A stretch of 7,554 nt of DNA from Pseudonocardiales bacterium (GTDB lineage Bacteria; Actinomycetota; Actinomycetes; Mycobacteriales; Jatrophihabitantaceae). Both the position numbers and the translations under genes were made by a program. Position 1 is the first letter of the stretch. Each line of letters starts with the position of its first letter. The notes beneath the pieces are model-generated. The model did no database searches. It was not told where the DNA came from and saw only the letters and a list, made by a program, of their open reading frames with translations. Below, piece after piece: positions 1 through 6,734 of this stretch. Location: contig JAODNL010000581.1 in NCBI GenBank assembly GCA_025465405.1, forward strand, positions 1 to 7,554, given 5' to 3'.

Positions 1-660
1 CATCGTCTTGCGCGCGAACGGCAACGCGCGGTGCTTGAGCAGGTAATAGGCGCCGATAGCGGCGATGAACCAGGAGGACGAGATCAGCACGGCGAGCGCC
101 ATGTGCGGAAGGCGCCAGTCGAAGGCCGGATTGAAGATCACGTGGTACCAGCTGGTGGGCTGGAACTGCCCGTTGACCTCCTTGTACCCGGCCGGTGTCT
201 GCATCCACGAGTTCGCCGCCAGGATCCACGTCGTCGAGAGCAACGCGCCCACGGCCACCAGGCACGCGGAGACCATCGTCACCTTGCGGCTGACCCGTCC
301 CTCGCCGTAGAGCAGGATCCCGATGAAGCCCGCCTCGAGGAAGAACGCCGTGAGTGCCTCGAGGCAGATGATCGGGCCGAGAACCGGCCCGACGGCCCGG
401 GAGTAGCCACCCCAGTTGAGCCCCAACTCGAACGTGAGGACGATGCCGGCCACGATCCCGAGGGCGAATCCGGCGGCGAAGATCTTGCGCCAGAAGCGGA
501 ACATCTGCAGGTAGATCGGGTTGTCGGTCTTGCAATAGCACGCATAGCAGATGACGAGGAAGATCGCGAGCCCCACGGACAGCGCCGGGAACGTCATGTG
601 GAAGGCGGCGGTGGTCGCGAACTGTAAGCGCGACAGATCCAGAAAGGTCGTCGATGCCAT
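1..660 (-). CDS. cydA: Cytochrome bd-type quinol oxidase subunit I, N-terminal 220 residues (cut by window edge)
   Basis: This encodes the quinol-oxidising, haem-carrying subunit of a bd-type terminal oxidase in the cytoplasmic membrane, which reduces O2 to water with high affinity. The open frame starts at an ATG (660-658) behind an AGGAG ribosome site (672-668, 7-nt spacing) and runs off the left edge. Family landmarks are visible: His21 in AAFHMTFPALSVG (equivalent to E. coli His19, a haem ligand), Glu101 and Glu109 in LEALTAFFLEAGF (E. coli Glu99/Glu107, proton path), WILAANSWMQTPAG at 145-158, and His186 in DWRLPHMAL (b558 ligand). Several hydrophobic helices alternate with short loops. 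GLNWGGY near 80-86 recalls the GTNWPGF stretch of cyanide-insensitive (CioA-like) members. The Q-loop and the remaining ligands lie outside the window, so the CydA/CioA subtype is open. cydB would be expected further left. The family call is very secure. Confidence 0.96.
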   Translation of the reverse strand, partial: MASTTFLDLSRLQFATTAAFHMTFPALSVGLAIFLVICYACYCKTDNPIYLQMFRFWRKIFAAGFALGIVAGIVLTFELGLNWGGYSRAVGPVLGPIICLEALTAFFLEAGFIGILLYGEGRVSRKVTMVSACLVAVGALLSTTWILAANSWMQTPAGYKEVNGQFQPTSWYHVIFNPAFDWRLPHMALAVLISSSWFIAAIGAYYLLKHRALPFARKTM

Positions 661-994
661 CGGATATCTCCTGACCGTCCGGACGCCTAGTTCGCGCTGT
701 TCGCGCCGGTGACCGCTCGGAGCCGCGCCGTCACGGTGGTCGAATCCATCCGTTGAGCATCGCGGCGACGGCGAGTCATGTCTTTGCGGCCACCGTCAAA
801 ACCGCACCCCGGCTACCAGGAACTGTGCGGCACCTGCTAGCTGGCGCAACCGTGTCCGCTCGGGTGGATCCTGGGTCGCCCATCCGCCCATCCGCCTGTC
901 CGCGCGTCTCGGACCCGGCCGAATTCATCGAGACACACGAACGACCTCACCCCGTGCGCGCGAGGCGCTCGTGGCCGAAGGGCGCTCGAACGCC
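661..994. other. 334-bp intergenic gap upstream of cydA
   Basis: I see no convincing gene here. The part nearest cydA holds its ribosome site (AGGAG, 672-668) and a perfect 10-bp palindrome CGTCCGGACG at 676-685, just upstream of that site. A 30-codon ATG frame on the minus strand (687-779) ends close to cydA but has no good SD and an arginine-rich, unconvincing product. Short direct repeats occur (TTCGCGC twice near 691-706; CATCCGCC twice near 880-895). I could not find a clear -35/-10 pair, a Rex-type site or a terminator after the receiver gene. The promoter of cydA presumably lies here, by inference from position only. Confidence 0.5.
676..685. promoter_or_regulatory. 10-bp palindrome in the cydA leader, possible operator
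   Basis: CGTCCGGACG is a perfect inverted repeat located 16-25 nt upstream of the cydA ATG and immediately behind its ribosome site. A repressor bound here could block cydA transcription or translation initiation. The site is short and GC-rich, so chance occurrence in this base composition is quite possible; no matching second copy was found. Confidence 0.15.
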
Positions 995-1357
995 TCAGCG
1001 AGAGCGGCCGTCGAGGATCCGACGGATCTCGGCGGCTGACAGGTCCGACTTCGCCAGGAAGCCGGTCGCCGGGCTCTCGGCAATGAGATCCGCGAGGTCG
1101 CACTCCGCATGGGTCGAGATCAGGATCGCCGGCCCCCGACCCTGGTCGACGAGCTGCTGGGCAGCGTCGAAGCCGCACTCCCGGCCAAGCATGATGTCGA
1201 CGAGTACGACGTCAGGTCGAAGCTCGCCGGCCTGATGCAGCGCCTCCGACGTCGTCGAGGCCACGCCCACGACGCTCAGACCCTGCCGCTCCAGGAGTAC
1301 CCGGGCAGCGTCGAGAAACGAGGCGTTGTCATCCACGATGAGGACACGCAACGGCAC
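995..1357 (-). CDS. Single-domain response regulator (CheY-like receiver, no output domain)
   Basis: The 120-residue product is a complete phosphoacceptor receiver domain and nothing more. Visible landmarks are the acidic pair Asp9-Asp10 in VLIVDDNASF, the phosphorylation site Asp54 in VVLVDIMLG, the Ser81/Thr82 switch position in ILISTHA, and Lys103 in GFLAKSDLS. The protein ends soon after helix 5 (EIRRILDGRSR), leaving no room for a DNA-binding domain. The start is the first possible one: GTG at 1357-1355, because an in-frame TGA lies upstream with no other initiator between. No SD is evident, so it may be leaderless or coupled to upstream translation. Such orphan receivers act by phosphorelay or protein contact. 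No histidine kinase is in the window, so its partner is unknown. It sits between the LAL regulator and cydA on the same strand; a link to oxidase control is only inferred from proximity. Confidence 0.92.
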   Translation of the reverse strand: MPLRVLIVDDNASFLDAARVLLERQGLSVVGVASTTSEALHQAGELRPDVVLVDIMLGRECGFDAAQQLVDQGRGPAILISTHAECDLADLIAESPATGFLAKSDLSAAEIRRILDGRSR

Positions 1358-1397
1358 ACAACCAGCCTGGCAAGCAGCGCGCCGCGCTGCATTGCAG

Positions 1398-1562
1398 CTA
1401 GCCGGTATTCATGAGGTCGGTGCGCGTGGATCTCGGCGGCCGGTTCGGAAGCCACACCGCCGTCCTCGAGCTGTCTGGCCGATCGGTCGGCATCGGGGTG
1501 CGGCGCGCCCAGGACGCCGATCGGGGCGGTGCGGTGACTGAGGCCGATGGCAACAGGCTCAT
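1398..1562 (-). pseudogene. Probable relic of a glutamyl-tRNA reductase (hemA) 5' end, frameshifted
   Basis: Eight bases after the LAL stop an ATG (1562-1560) opens with codons for MSLL, preceded by GAGGTGA, a good SD that overlaps the LAL stop codon. Five bases later another frame reads IGLSHRTAPIGVL (1548-1510). Actinobacterial HemA proteins begin MSLL-x-x-GLSH[RK][TS]AP-x-x-VL, so both halves sit at the expected spacing if one base has been lost after codon 4. Further downstream the second frame is protein-like (DADRSARQLED, ASEPAAE) but resembles HemA only weakly, and the catalytic TCNR region is not recognisable. Read without a shift, the ATG gives a 54-residue proline/arginine-rich peptide ending at a TAG (1400-1398), which could instead be an unknown small gene. 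The remainder of the gap up to the receiver start (1358-1397) shows nothing. Confidence 0.4.
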
Positions 1563-1570
1563 GCCGGCAT

Positions 1571-4342
1571 TCACCTCGGCGTATCTGGCTGCGGGGACGA
1601 GAAGTTCGGCTCCCGGGGACGCGACGCAGTCGAGGGGTGTACCTCGGCCGGGCCGAGCACCCGGTGAAGCTCATTGCGGGACCTGATACCGAGCTTCATG
1701 AAGACCTTGCGCAGGTGGTATTCGACAGTGCGCGGACTGAGATACAGCTTCGCAGCGATCTCAGGGTTGGAATATCCGTCCAGCGCGAACTGCGAGATCT
1801 GCGCCTCTTGAGACGTCAACTGCGTGCGTGGCTCGACGGTTTGCTTGTGGAGGCGCTCACCGCTCGCGAGGAGCTCGCGCTCCGTGCGGTCGGCGAAGGC
1901 CTGGGCACCCATGGTTGTGAACATGTGCAACGCGATGTGGAGGTGCTGTCGGGCCTCCACTCGCCGGGCCTCCCGGCGGAGCCACTCGCCATAGAGCAGG
2001 TGGGCTCGCGCGAGCGCCGTGGTGACTGAGCAGCGTCCTAGCCGTTCGATGGCGGTTCGGTACAGCTGGTCCGCGGCTTGCGATTCACTCAACAGGGCCC
2101 GGGACCGGGCCTCGATCCCGAGCGCCCAGTCGGTTCCGCTGAACCTGGTTCTCGCATCGAGGCGCGCAAGCGCAACCTGGCCGATCTCCCGCTCTCCGCA
2201 GCGGACGGCAGCCTCGATCAGCTCGGCCAAGGCCCGGTCCGAGGCGCCTAACTGCCCGTGCTCGGCTGCCTGCTGCGCGGCCGTCAAGGCGTCCCGGTAG
2301 TTGCCAAGGCTGTTCTGCAGCACGGCCGTCATTTCCTCGGCGAAGGCGATCACGCGCCCCTCGCCTCGTAACGTCGCGTGCTCGATGGTTACCTCGATGA
2401 GCCGGGCGGTCTCGGCTTCCGCGCCGCGGAAGGCGGCCAGCATCAGCGATGCGCACGGCACGGCGGCGGTGACCGGATGGGACGGGACCGTGCACGCCTG
2501 CTCGATCAAGTCGGCCGCGGCTGTGAAGTCGCCGGCGTAAACCGATAACTGGGCGAGAGCGGAGAGCGACCGTCGCAGCGCTCGCATCGCCCCGTTGCGA
2601 AGGGCAAGTTCCTTTTGCCGGCCGGCAAGCGCGCGGGCCGTTGCGTCGTCCCACAGATCCGAAGCCAGGCCGGCGCCGAGTGCAAGCCATCGAGGTTCCG
2701 ACTCGAGCTCGAGCATGCGCAGCGCTTGCTTGAGCACGGGCATTGCGATTGTGTGCCGATCGCTGAAGAGCGCCGCCAAGCCGTCGAGGAGCAGGTCGAC
2801 CGCCCGAGCGGGTTGGGGAGGTGGGGGCGCAGCCCCGGCCGCCGAGGCAACCTGGGCTAGCCCAGGGGTGCTGTGTATGTGGCCGGCCTGGATCGCCGCT
2901 TCGAGCGCGGCCAGATAGGTTTCGCGAGACAGGCCGGCGTCGAGTGGGCTCAGGCGCCTCGCCGCACTCAATAGCAGGGCGGGAGCATCACTTCCTCCAC
3001 GTTGGGCAACGACGATTCGAACCAACAGCTGTTCCAGCCGGGCACCTTCCCGCGTCTCGAGCAGTTTCGGTTCGGCCTTGACCAACAGTTCCAGTGCCTC
3101 ATCGGTTGCGCCGGCGGCGAGCTTGGCTCGCCCGGCCGCAAACATGCGCTCGCTGCGGCGGACCGGGTCGGGGGTCAGGGCCGCGGCTCGGTCCAAGAGG
3201 GCAGCGGCCGCGATCAATCCACCTTTTGCCTGTGCCGAGCCGGCCGCACCATCCAGTTCCGCGGCGACGGCTTCGTCGGGAGCCGACGCCGCTTCGCCCC
3301 GATGCCAGGCGCGTCGGTCCGGATCCATCTCGGCATCAGTGGCTTGCGCCAATGCTCGATGTACGCGGCGCCGTTCGTCCGGCGACGCCGCGCGGTAGAC
3401 CGCGGAGCGCATGGCAGGGTGACGGAACCCGACGAGGGCTCCGAATCGCAGCAGACCGGCTGCATCGGCACAGTCGGCCGCCGTCGCGGGGATACCGAGC
3501 ACGTCGGCTGCCCGCCAGAGAAGGCGGGGTCGGCCGAGGGGCTCGGCCGCCGCGACGAGAAGCAAGAGCCGAGTGTCGTCCGGAAGCGGTTCCAGCCGGC
3601 GGCGAAAGGATTCCTCCATTGCTGTCGGCAACGGGATGGCGCTCGGTGCCCCAAAGCCACCTGCGATCGCCACCGGACTGAGCAGGCGCAAGGTGTCGGC
3701 GACGGCAACGGGATTGCCTTGCGTCTCGGACACGATCCGGGCGCGCACGTCGTCGTCGAATGGTCCGGGGAATGCCCTGTCGACGAGTGAACGTGCCTCG
3801 GCGACGGATAGGCCCTCGACCGCGACCTCGGGCAGCCCGACCAGCTCTTCGCGCCGCTCACGGGCTGCGAAGACCAGGCCCACCGGCAGGGCGTCCAGCC
3901 GGCGGGCGACGAACGCGAGCGCCCTCGCCGACGGCCCGTCGAGCCACTGCGCATCATCGACCAGGCAGACCAGCGGCCGTTGGTCAGCTGCCCCTGCGAG
4001 CAGGCTGCGCACAGCCAGACCGACCAAAAGGCCATCTGGCCCGCCAGCCGTGGTCAGGCCGAGCGCGGACCTGAGCGCGTCAGCCTGCGGGTCTGGCAAC
4101 CGCTCCAGGCCGTCCCACATCTGCTCGGACAACCGGTGGATCGCGGCGAAGGCGAGCTCGCTCTCGGTCGCGACGCCTCCGAGATCAACGACACGACACC
4201 CGGTAGCGAGGTCGAGCGACTTTCCGAGCAGCGTGGTCTTTCCGGCTCCGGCCTCTCCCAGGACAACCAGCGATCCGCCTTGCCCAAAGCGCACCCGCCC
4301 GATCAGTTGCTCCAGCTCGACGCAATTCCGCCTGAGCATCAT
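1571..4342 (-). CDS. LAL-type transcriptional regulator: N-terminal AAA/NACHT-like ATPase plus C-terminal LuxR helix-turn-helix
   Basis: This 923-residue cytoplasmic regulator matches the large ATP-binding LuxR (LAL/MalT-like) architecture. Residues 3-13 carry a degenerate GR-x-x-EL entry motif. Walker A is GEAGAGKT at 29-36 and Walker B is LVCLVDD at 124-130, followed by AQWLD. Residues of about 330-820 form an alanine/leucine-rich helical region typical of TPR-like sensor solenoids. The LuxR HTH is at about 842-897 (LTSQEAQISQFALDGYSNPE, then SPRTVEYHLRKVF and KLGIRS). The ATG at 4342 (or the adjacent one at 4339) was chosen because the ATPase domain begins at once; no SD is seen. A GTG at 4444 would add 34 non-conserved residues and has an SD only 2 nt away. 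The same frame stays open to 5122 without meaning. Inducer and target genes cannot be read from sequence. It lies 206 bp downstream of the channel gene, same strand. Confidence 0.95.
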   Translation of the reverse strand: MMLRRNCVELEQLIGRVRFGQGGSLVVLGEAGAGKTTLLGKSLDLATGCRVVDLGGVATESELAFAAIHRLSEQMWDGLERLPDPQADALRSALGLTTAGGPDGLLVGLAVRSLLAGAADQRPLVCLVDDAQWLDGPSARALAFVARRLDALPVGLVFAARERREELVGLPEVAVEGLSVAEARSLVDRAFPGPFDDDVRARIVSETQGNPVAVADTLRLLSPVAIAGGFGAPSAIPLPTAMEESFRRRLEPLPDDTRLLLLVAAAEPLGRPRLLWRAADVLGIPATAADCADAAGLLRFGALVGFRHPAMRSAVYRAASPDERRRVHRALAQATDAEMDPDRRAWHRGEAASAPDEAVAAELDGAAGSAQAKGGLIAAAALLDRAAALTPDPVRRSERMFAAGRAKLAAGATDEALELLVKAEPKLLETREGARLEQLLVRIVVAQRGGSDAPALLLSAARRLSPLDAGLSRETYLAALEAAIQAGHIHSTPGLAQVASAAGAAPPPPQPARAVDLLLDGLAALFSDRHTIAMPVLKQALRMLELESEPRWLALGAGLASDLWDDATARALAGRQKELALRNGAMRALRRSLSALAQLSVYAGDFTAAADLIEQACTVPSHPVTAAVPCASLMLAAFRGAEAETARLIEVTIEHATLRGEGRVIAFAEEMTAVLQNSLGNYRDALTAAQQAAEHGQLGASDRALAELIEAAVRCGEREIGQVALARLDARTRFSGTDWALGIEARSRALLSESQAADQLYRTAIERLGRCSVTTALARAHLLYGEWLRREARRVEARQHLHIALHMFTTMGAQAFADRTERELLASGERLHKQTVEPRTQLTSQEAQISQFALDGYSNPEIAAKLYLSPRTVEYHLRKVFMKLGIRSRNELHRVLGPAEVHPSTASRPREPNFSSPQPDTPR

Positions 4343-4548
4343 GGTTGTGTTCGACGTTGCATGCGCGGCGACTTCTCGCGCATTGGGATACTTTCGGACG
4401 TTTCGGGCTGCACGCTTTCCACCATCGCTTCTGTGCGTGCTCACGTCCTCGCGGCCAGCGGCCAACCCCGCTTCCAGCCAGCAGGAATCAAGGAACCCCG
4501 CTCGCTCCCGGCCCCGCTTGGTGCCGTCGGTGGGCCAGATCTGAATCG
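4343..4548. other. 206-bp gap between the MIP channel and the LAL regulator
   Basis: This stretch separates the channel stop from the LAL start. It holds no convincing gene and no clear hairpin-plus-T-tract terminator. The part next to the LAL start carries the inverted repeat listed separately. I could not identify a confident -35/-10 pair, so it is undecided whether the regulator has its own promoter or is read through from the channel gene. Confidence 0.5.
4361..4383. promoter_or_regulatory. 7-bp inverted repeat upstream of the LAL regulator
   Basis: ATGCGCG (4361-4367) and CGCGCAT (4377-4383) form perfect arms around a 9-nt spacer, 19-41 nt upstream of the regulator's ATG. The position suits an autoregulatory operator or a short 5' leader hairpin. 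The pattern of two half sites one helical turn and a half apart fits a dimeric HTH protein, but the half sites are GC-rich and no second copy was found. Confidence 0.25.
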
Positions 4549-5277
4549 TTAGGCGTCGTTGGGGTTCAGCGCACGGAAGGCGAGTCCTGCGGCTGCGCCT
4601 CCCGCGAGGCAACCGACCAGGTAGATCCAGATGTTCGCCCAGGCGAACAACCCCATGAGCGACCCGCCGAAGGCCACCGCGGGGTTGAACGCGCCGCCGC
4701 TGACGCCGCCGACAGCGACCGCGCCGACGAGGACGGTGAAACCGATCGCCAGGCCGTAGAAGGAGTTGTTGGGGTGGTCCTTGCTCGTGGCCACATTGAG
4801 CACGACATAGGACAGCACGAATGTGAAGATGAATTCCGCGAGCAACGCGGCGAACAGGAGGCGACCGGTGAATGCCGTCGCGTGCCGCGCGGGCGGGTTG
4901 ATGACGAACACCGCGAGGCCGGCTGCGACGCCTGCCCCCGCCAGTTGCGCGACCCAGTACGGGACGAGGTCGCGCCCGCTGAGACGGCCGCGCACGAATG
5001 CGGCAAGACTGACGGCTGGGTTGTAGTGCCCGCCGGAGATGTGACCGCCCGCGTAGACCCCGACCATCAGGCTGGCGCCGATCGCGAGCGGCGCGAGTGT
5101 GGACTTGCTCAACACCGCGCACCCGACGGTGAACACCAGAATAAACGCGCCGATGAACTCGGTGGCGTACTTGCGCCCGCTGCTGGGGCCCGGTGCCGGT
5201 GCGGCGGGCTGCACGGGAGCGGTCGTACTCCGCTGGCTCCCGTTGCGGTCCGCGGTTCTGGTTTCGATATCAGTCAT
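4549..5277 (-). CDS. Aquaporin/MIP-family channel with non-canonical selectivity filter
   Basis: The 242-residue product is a six-helix major intrinsic protein in the cytoplasmic membrane. Both pore signatures are intact: GGHYNPAVS with NPA at 86-88 and GGAFNPAVA with NPA at 198-200. Hydrophobic helices lie near 40-57, 62-78, 104-126, 140-163, 173-192 and 214-236. Residues 1-36 are a hydrophilic Pro/Ala/Thr-rich tail. The Arg that normally follows the second NPA is Val201, so substrate should not be assumed to be water or glycerol. The start is ATG 5277-5275, supported by a GAGGAG ribosome site (5289-5284, 6-nt spacing); longer in-frame extensions upstream are not protein-like. The gene is divergent from the TDT transporter and is followed on the same strand by the LAL regulator. 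A hairpin abuts its SD. The family call is secure, the substrate unknown. Confidence 0.94.
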   Translation of the reverse strand: MTDIETRTADRNGSQRSTTAPVQPAAPAPGPSSGRKYATEFIGAFILVFTVGCAVLSKSTLAPLAIGASLMVGVYAGGHISGGHYNPAVSLAAFVRGRLSGRDLVPYWVAQLAGAGVAAGLAVFVINPPARHATAFTGRLLFAALLAEFIFTFVLSYVVLNVATSKDHPNNSFYGLAIGFTVLVGAVAVGGVSGGAFNPAVAFGGSLMGLFAWANIWIYLVGCLAGGAAAGLAFRALNPNDA

Positions 5278-5290
5278 GGTTTTCTCCTCA

Positions 5291-5309
5291 CGTGGGGTGT
5301 GCTCCCACG
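5291..5309 (-). promoter_or_regulatory. Leader hairpin abutting the channel's ribosome site
   Basis: CGTGGG (5291-5296) and CCCACG (5304-5309) are perfect 6-bp arms around a 7-nt loop. In the minus-strand transcript the stem ends one base before the GAGGAG ribosome site of the MIP channel. Bases 5293-5302 can alternatively pair over 10 bp with 5367-5376. The two folds exclude each other. A regulatory role is inference from structure only. Confidence 0.3.
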
Positions 5310-5473
5310 CTTTCAACGGACGCCCACTGATCGCATCAGCGAACACGCGAGTGCGACCCCCGAGGGGCACACCCCAGTCGGGCTCGCGAGTCCGGATAGC
5401 AGGTACGCGAGCGTCACCGCTGACGGGAGCGCCGCATTGACGTTGGCGGTGGGGGTAGGTCCATGTCGACGCA

Positions 5474-5496
5474 GCGCTCCGGCTAGCCGGTAGCGC
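5474..5496. promoter_or_regulatory. Extended dyad between divergent genes, candidate operator
   Basis: A perfect 12-bp palindrome CCGGCTAGCCGG (5479-5490) is flanked by GCGCT on the left and, after one extra T, AGCGC on the right. The dyad therefore spans 23 bp with one bulged base. It lies 78 nt upstream of the transporter start and 197 nt upstream of the channel start, a location suited to a shared operator. It could also form a stable hairpin in either transcript, though no T-tract follows to make a classic terminator. Confidence 0.3.
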
Positions 5497-5573
5497 GGTT
5501 TCCAGCCTTCGGGTAGCGAGAACGACCACTGGCCGTGACGACAGGGTGCGGTTCGCATCGAGACTCTGGACGG

Positions 5574-6734
5574 ATGAGAGCAGAGTCCTCGACAGTAGGC
5601 GTGATCGGGCAACAGGGCACGCTCGATCCCTTCGCTGAGGCCGGTTTGTTGCGAGATCTGCCGCGCCCGTCGCAGGTGTTCTCCAACCTGACGCCGAACT
5701 GGTACGCGTCCATCATGGGTACCGGCATCGTCGCGGTCGCGGCGGGGTCATTGCCGTGGCAGCCGCGTGGATTGCACGTCGGCGCGCTCGTGGTCTGGGC
5801 GCTGGCCGCCGTCCTGCTCGTCGCCCTCACCGCGGCGACCTGCATCCATTGGGTGCGTGAGCCCGATGCGGCGCGACGCGACGTCCTCAACCCGGTGATG
5901 GCGCATTTCTTCGGCGCTCCGCCGATGGCCTTACTCACGGTCGGAGCCGGCACGATCCTGCTCGGCCGCGATGTCGTGGGCCTGCGGGCTGCCGTCGACA
6001 TCGATTGGGTGTTGTGGTTCGGCGGCACCGTGACCGGCTTGGCCACTGCCGCGGTGGTGCCGTTCTTCACCTTCACCCGCCACGTCGTCAAACCTGACAG
6101 CGCGTTCGGCGGTTGGCTGATGCCGGTCGTGCCGCCGATGGTGTCGGCATCCACCGGCGCCCTGCTCGTCCCGTACGCGCCGGCCGGACAGGCCCGGCTT
6201 GCGTTACTACTGTCCTGCTACGCGATGTTCGGGTTGTCGCTGATCGCCTCGATCGTGATCATCACCCTCATCTGGTATCGCCTTGCCGTGTACAAGGTCG
6301 GCGACGCGACGATGGTGCCAACCTTGTGGATCGTGCTAGGGCCGCTGGGGCAGTCGATCGCCGCCGCGAACCTGCTCGGCGGCGTCGCCCATCTGGCGCT
6401 GCCCGCCCCGTACTCGACGGCGCTGCAGGCCTTCGGCGTCGTTTACGGCGTGCCGGTATGGGGCTTCGCCGTGCTCTGGGGGGCAATTGCGGGCGCCATC
6501 ACGGTGCGCACCGCCCGCGAACACCTGCCGTTCTCGCTGACGTGGTGGTCGTTCACCTTCCCCGTCGGCACCTGCGTCCTGGGCACCTCCGAACTCGCCC
6601 TGCACACTGGATCGAACCTCTTCCATGTGGCCGCTGTGCTGTTCTATGTCGGCCTCGTCGCCGCCTGGACCACCGTCGCGCTCCGCACCGCGCGAGGCAG
6701 CCTGCGCGGAACGCTGTTTCGCACGGGTAGATGA
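5574..6734 (+). CDS. TDT-family transporter (TehA/Mae1/SLAC1-like anion or dicarboxylate carrier)
   Basis: The 386-residue integral membrane protein belongs to the tellurite-resistance/dicarboxylate transporter family. The first helix carries the family's opening signature, NLTPNWYASIMGTGIVAVA (38-56, MGTG at 48-51), and WWSFTFPVGTCVLGTS (324-339) matches the conserved late-helix motif that includes the pore phenylalanine region. About ten hydrophobic segments occur and the length fits the family. Relatives move malate, sulfite, tellurite-linked substrates or simple anions; the substrate here cannot be decided. ATG 5574 was chosen: it leaves about 40 residues before helix 1, but its SD is weak. 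GTG at 5601 (behind AGTAGG) and GTG at 5535 are in-frame alternatives. The gene is divergent from the MIP channel; the next plus-strand gene starts 175 bp later. Confidence 0.93.
   Translation: MRAESSTVGVIGQQGTLDPFAEAGLLRDLPRPSQVFSNLTPNWYASIMGTGIVAVAAGSLPWQPRGLHVGALVVWALAAVLLVALTAATCIHWVREPDAARRDVLNPVMAHFFGAPPMALLTVGAGTILLGRDVVGLRAAVDIDWVLWFGGTVTGLATAAVVPFFTFTRHVVKPDSAFGGWLMPVVPPMVSASTGALLVPYAPAGQARLALLLSCYAMFGLSLIASIVIITLIWYRLAVYKVGDATMVPTLWIVLGPLGQSIAAANLLGGVAHLALPAPYSTALQAFGVVYGVPVWGFAVLWGAIAGAITVRTAREHLPFSLTWWSFTFPVGTCVLGTSELALHTGSNLFHVAAVLFYVGLVAAWTTVALRTARGSLRGTLFRTGR

Larger units (their letters stand above)
5278..5573. other. Divergent 296-bp intergenic region with several dyads
   Basis: The region must contain the promoters of the channel (minus) and the transporter (plus). 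It holds the channel's SD (5289-5284), a hairpin directly behind it (5291-5309), a 10-bp inverted repeat that could compete with that hairpin (5293-5302 with 5367-5376), and a strong CTAG-centred dyad (5474-5496). TTGACG at 5437-5442 resembles a plus-strand -35 box, but no good -10 follows at 16-18 nt. No gene is supported here; open frames crossing it are extensions or antisense shadows. Confidence 0.5.

Noticed and set aside
31..627. Plus-strand frame of about 198 codons opposite cydA
   Set aside because: It is antisense to unmistakable cydA sequence; the product is rich in Arg/Glu/Asp/Gly with no family resemblance.
687..779. 30-residue minus-strand frame just before cydA, possible leader peptide
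   Set aside because: There is no SD, an arginine-rich product, and no terminator or anti-terminator structure to go with a leader.
2851..2866. Perfect 16-bp palindrome CCTGGGCTAGCCCAGG
   Set aside because: It lies inside the LAL coding region and encodes ordinary helical-repeat sequence (PGLAQ); no reason to treat it as a site without conservation data.
4343..5122. In-frame upstream extension of the LAL regulator to give a 1183-residue protein
   Set aside because: The extra part is the channel gene read out of frame: arginine-rich, without any domain. The ATPase domain starts right at the ATG 4342.
4345..5493. Long plus-strand frame opposite the MIP channel
   Set aside because: It is antisense to a clear aquaporin-family gene, with low-complexity charged composition typical of GC-rich shadows.
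5483..6154. Minus-strand frame of about 223 codons opposite the TDT transporter
   Set aside because: It is antisense shadow of a well-supported membrane transporter; no SD and no recognisable motif.
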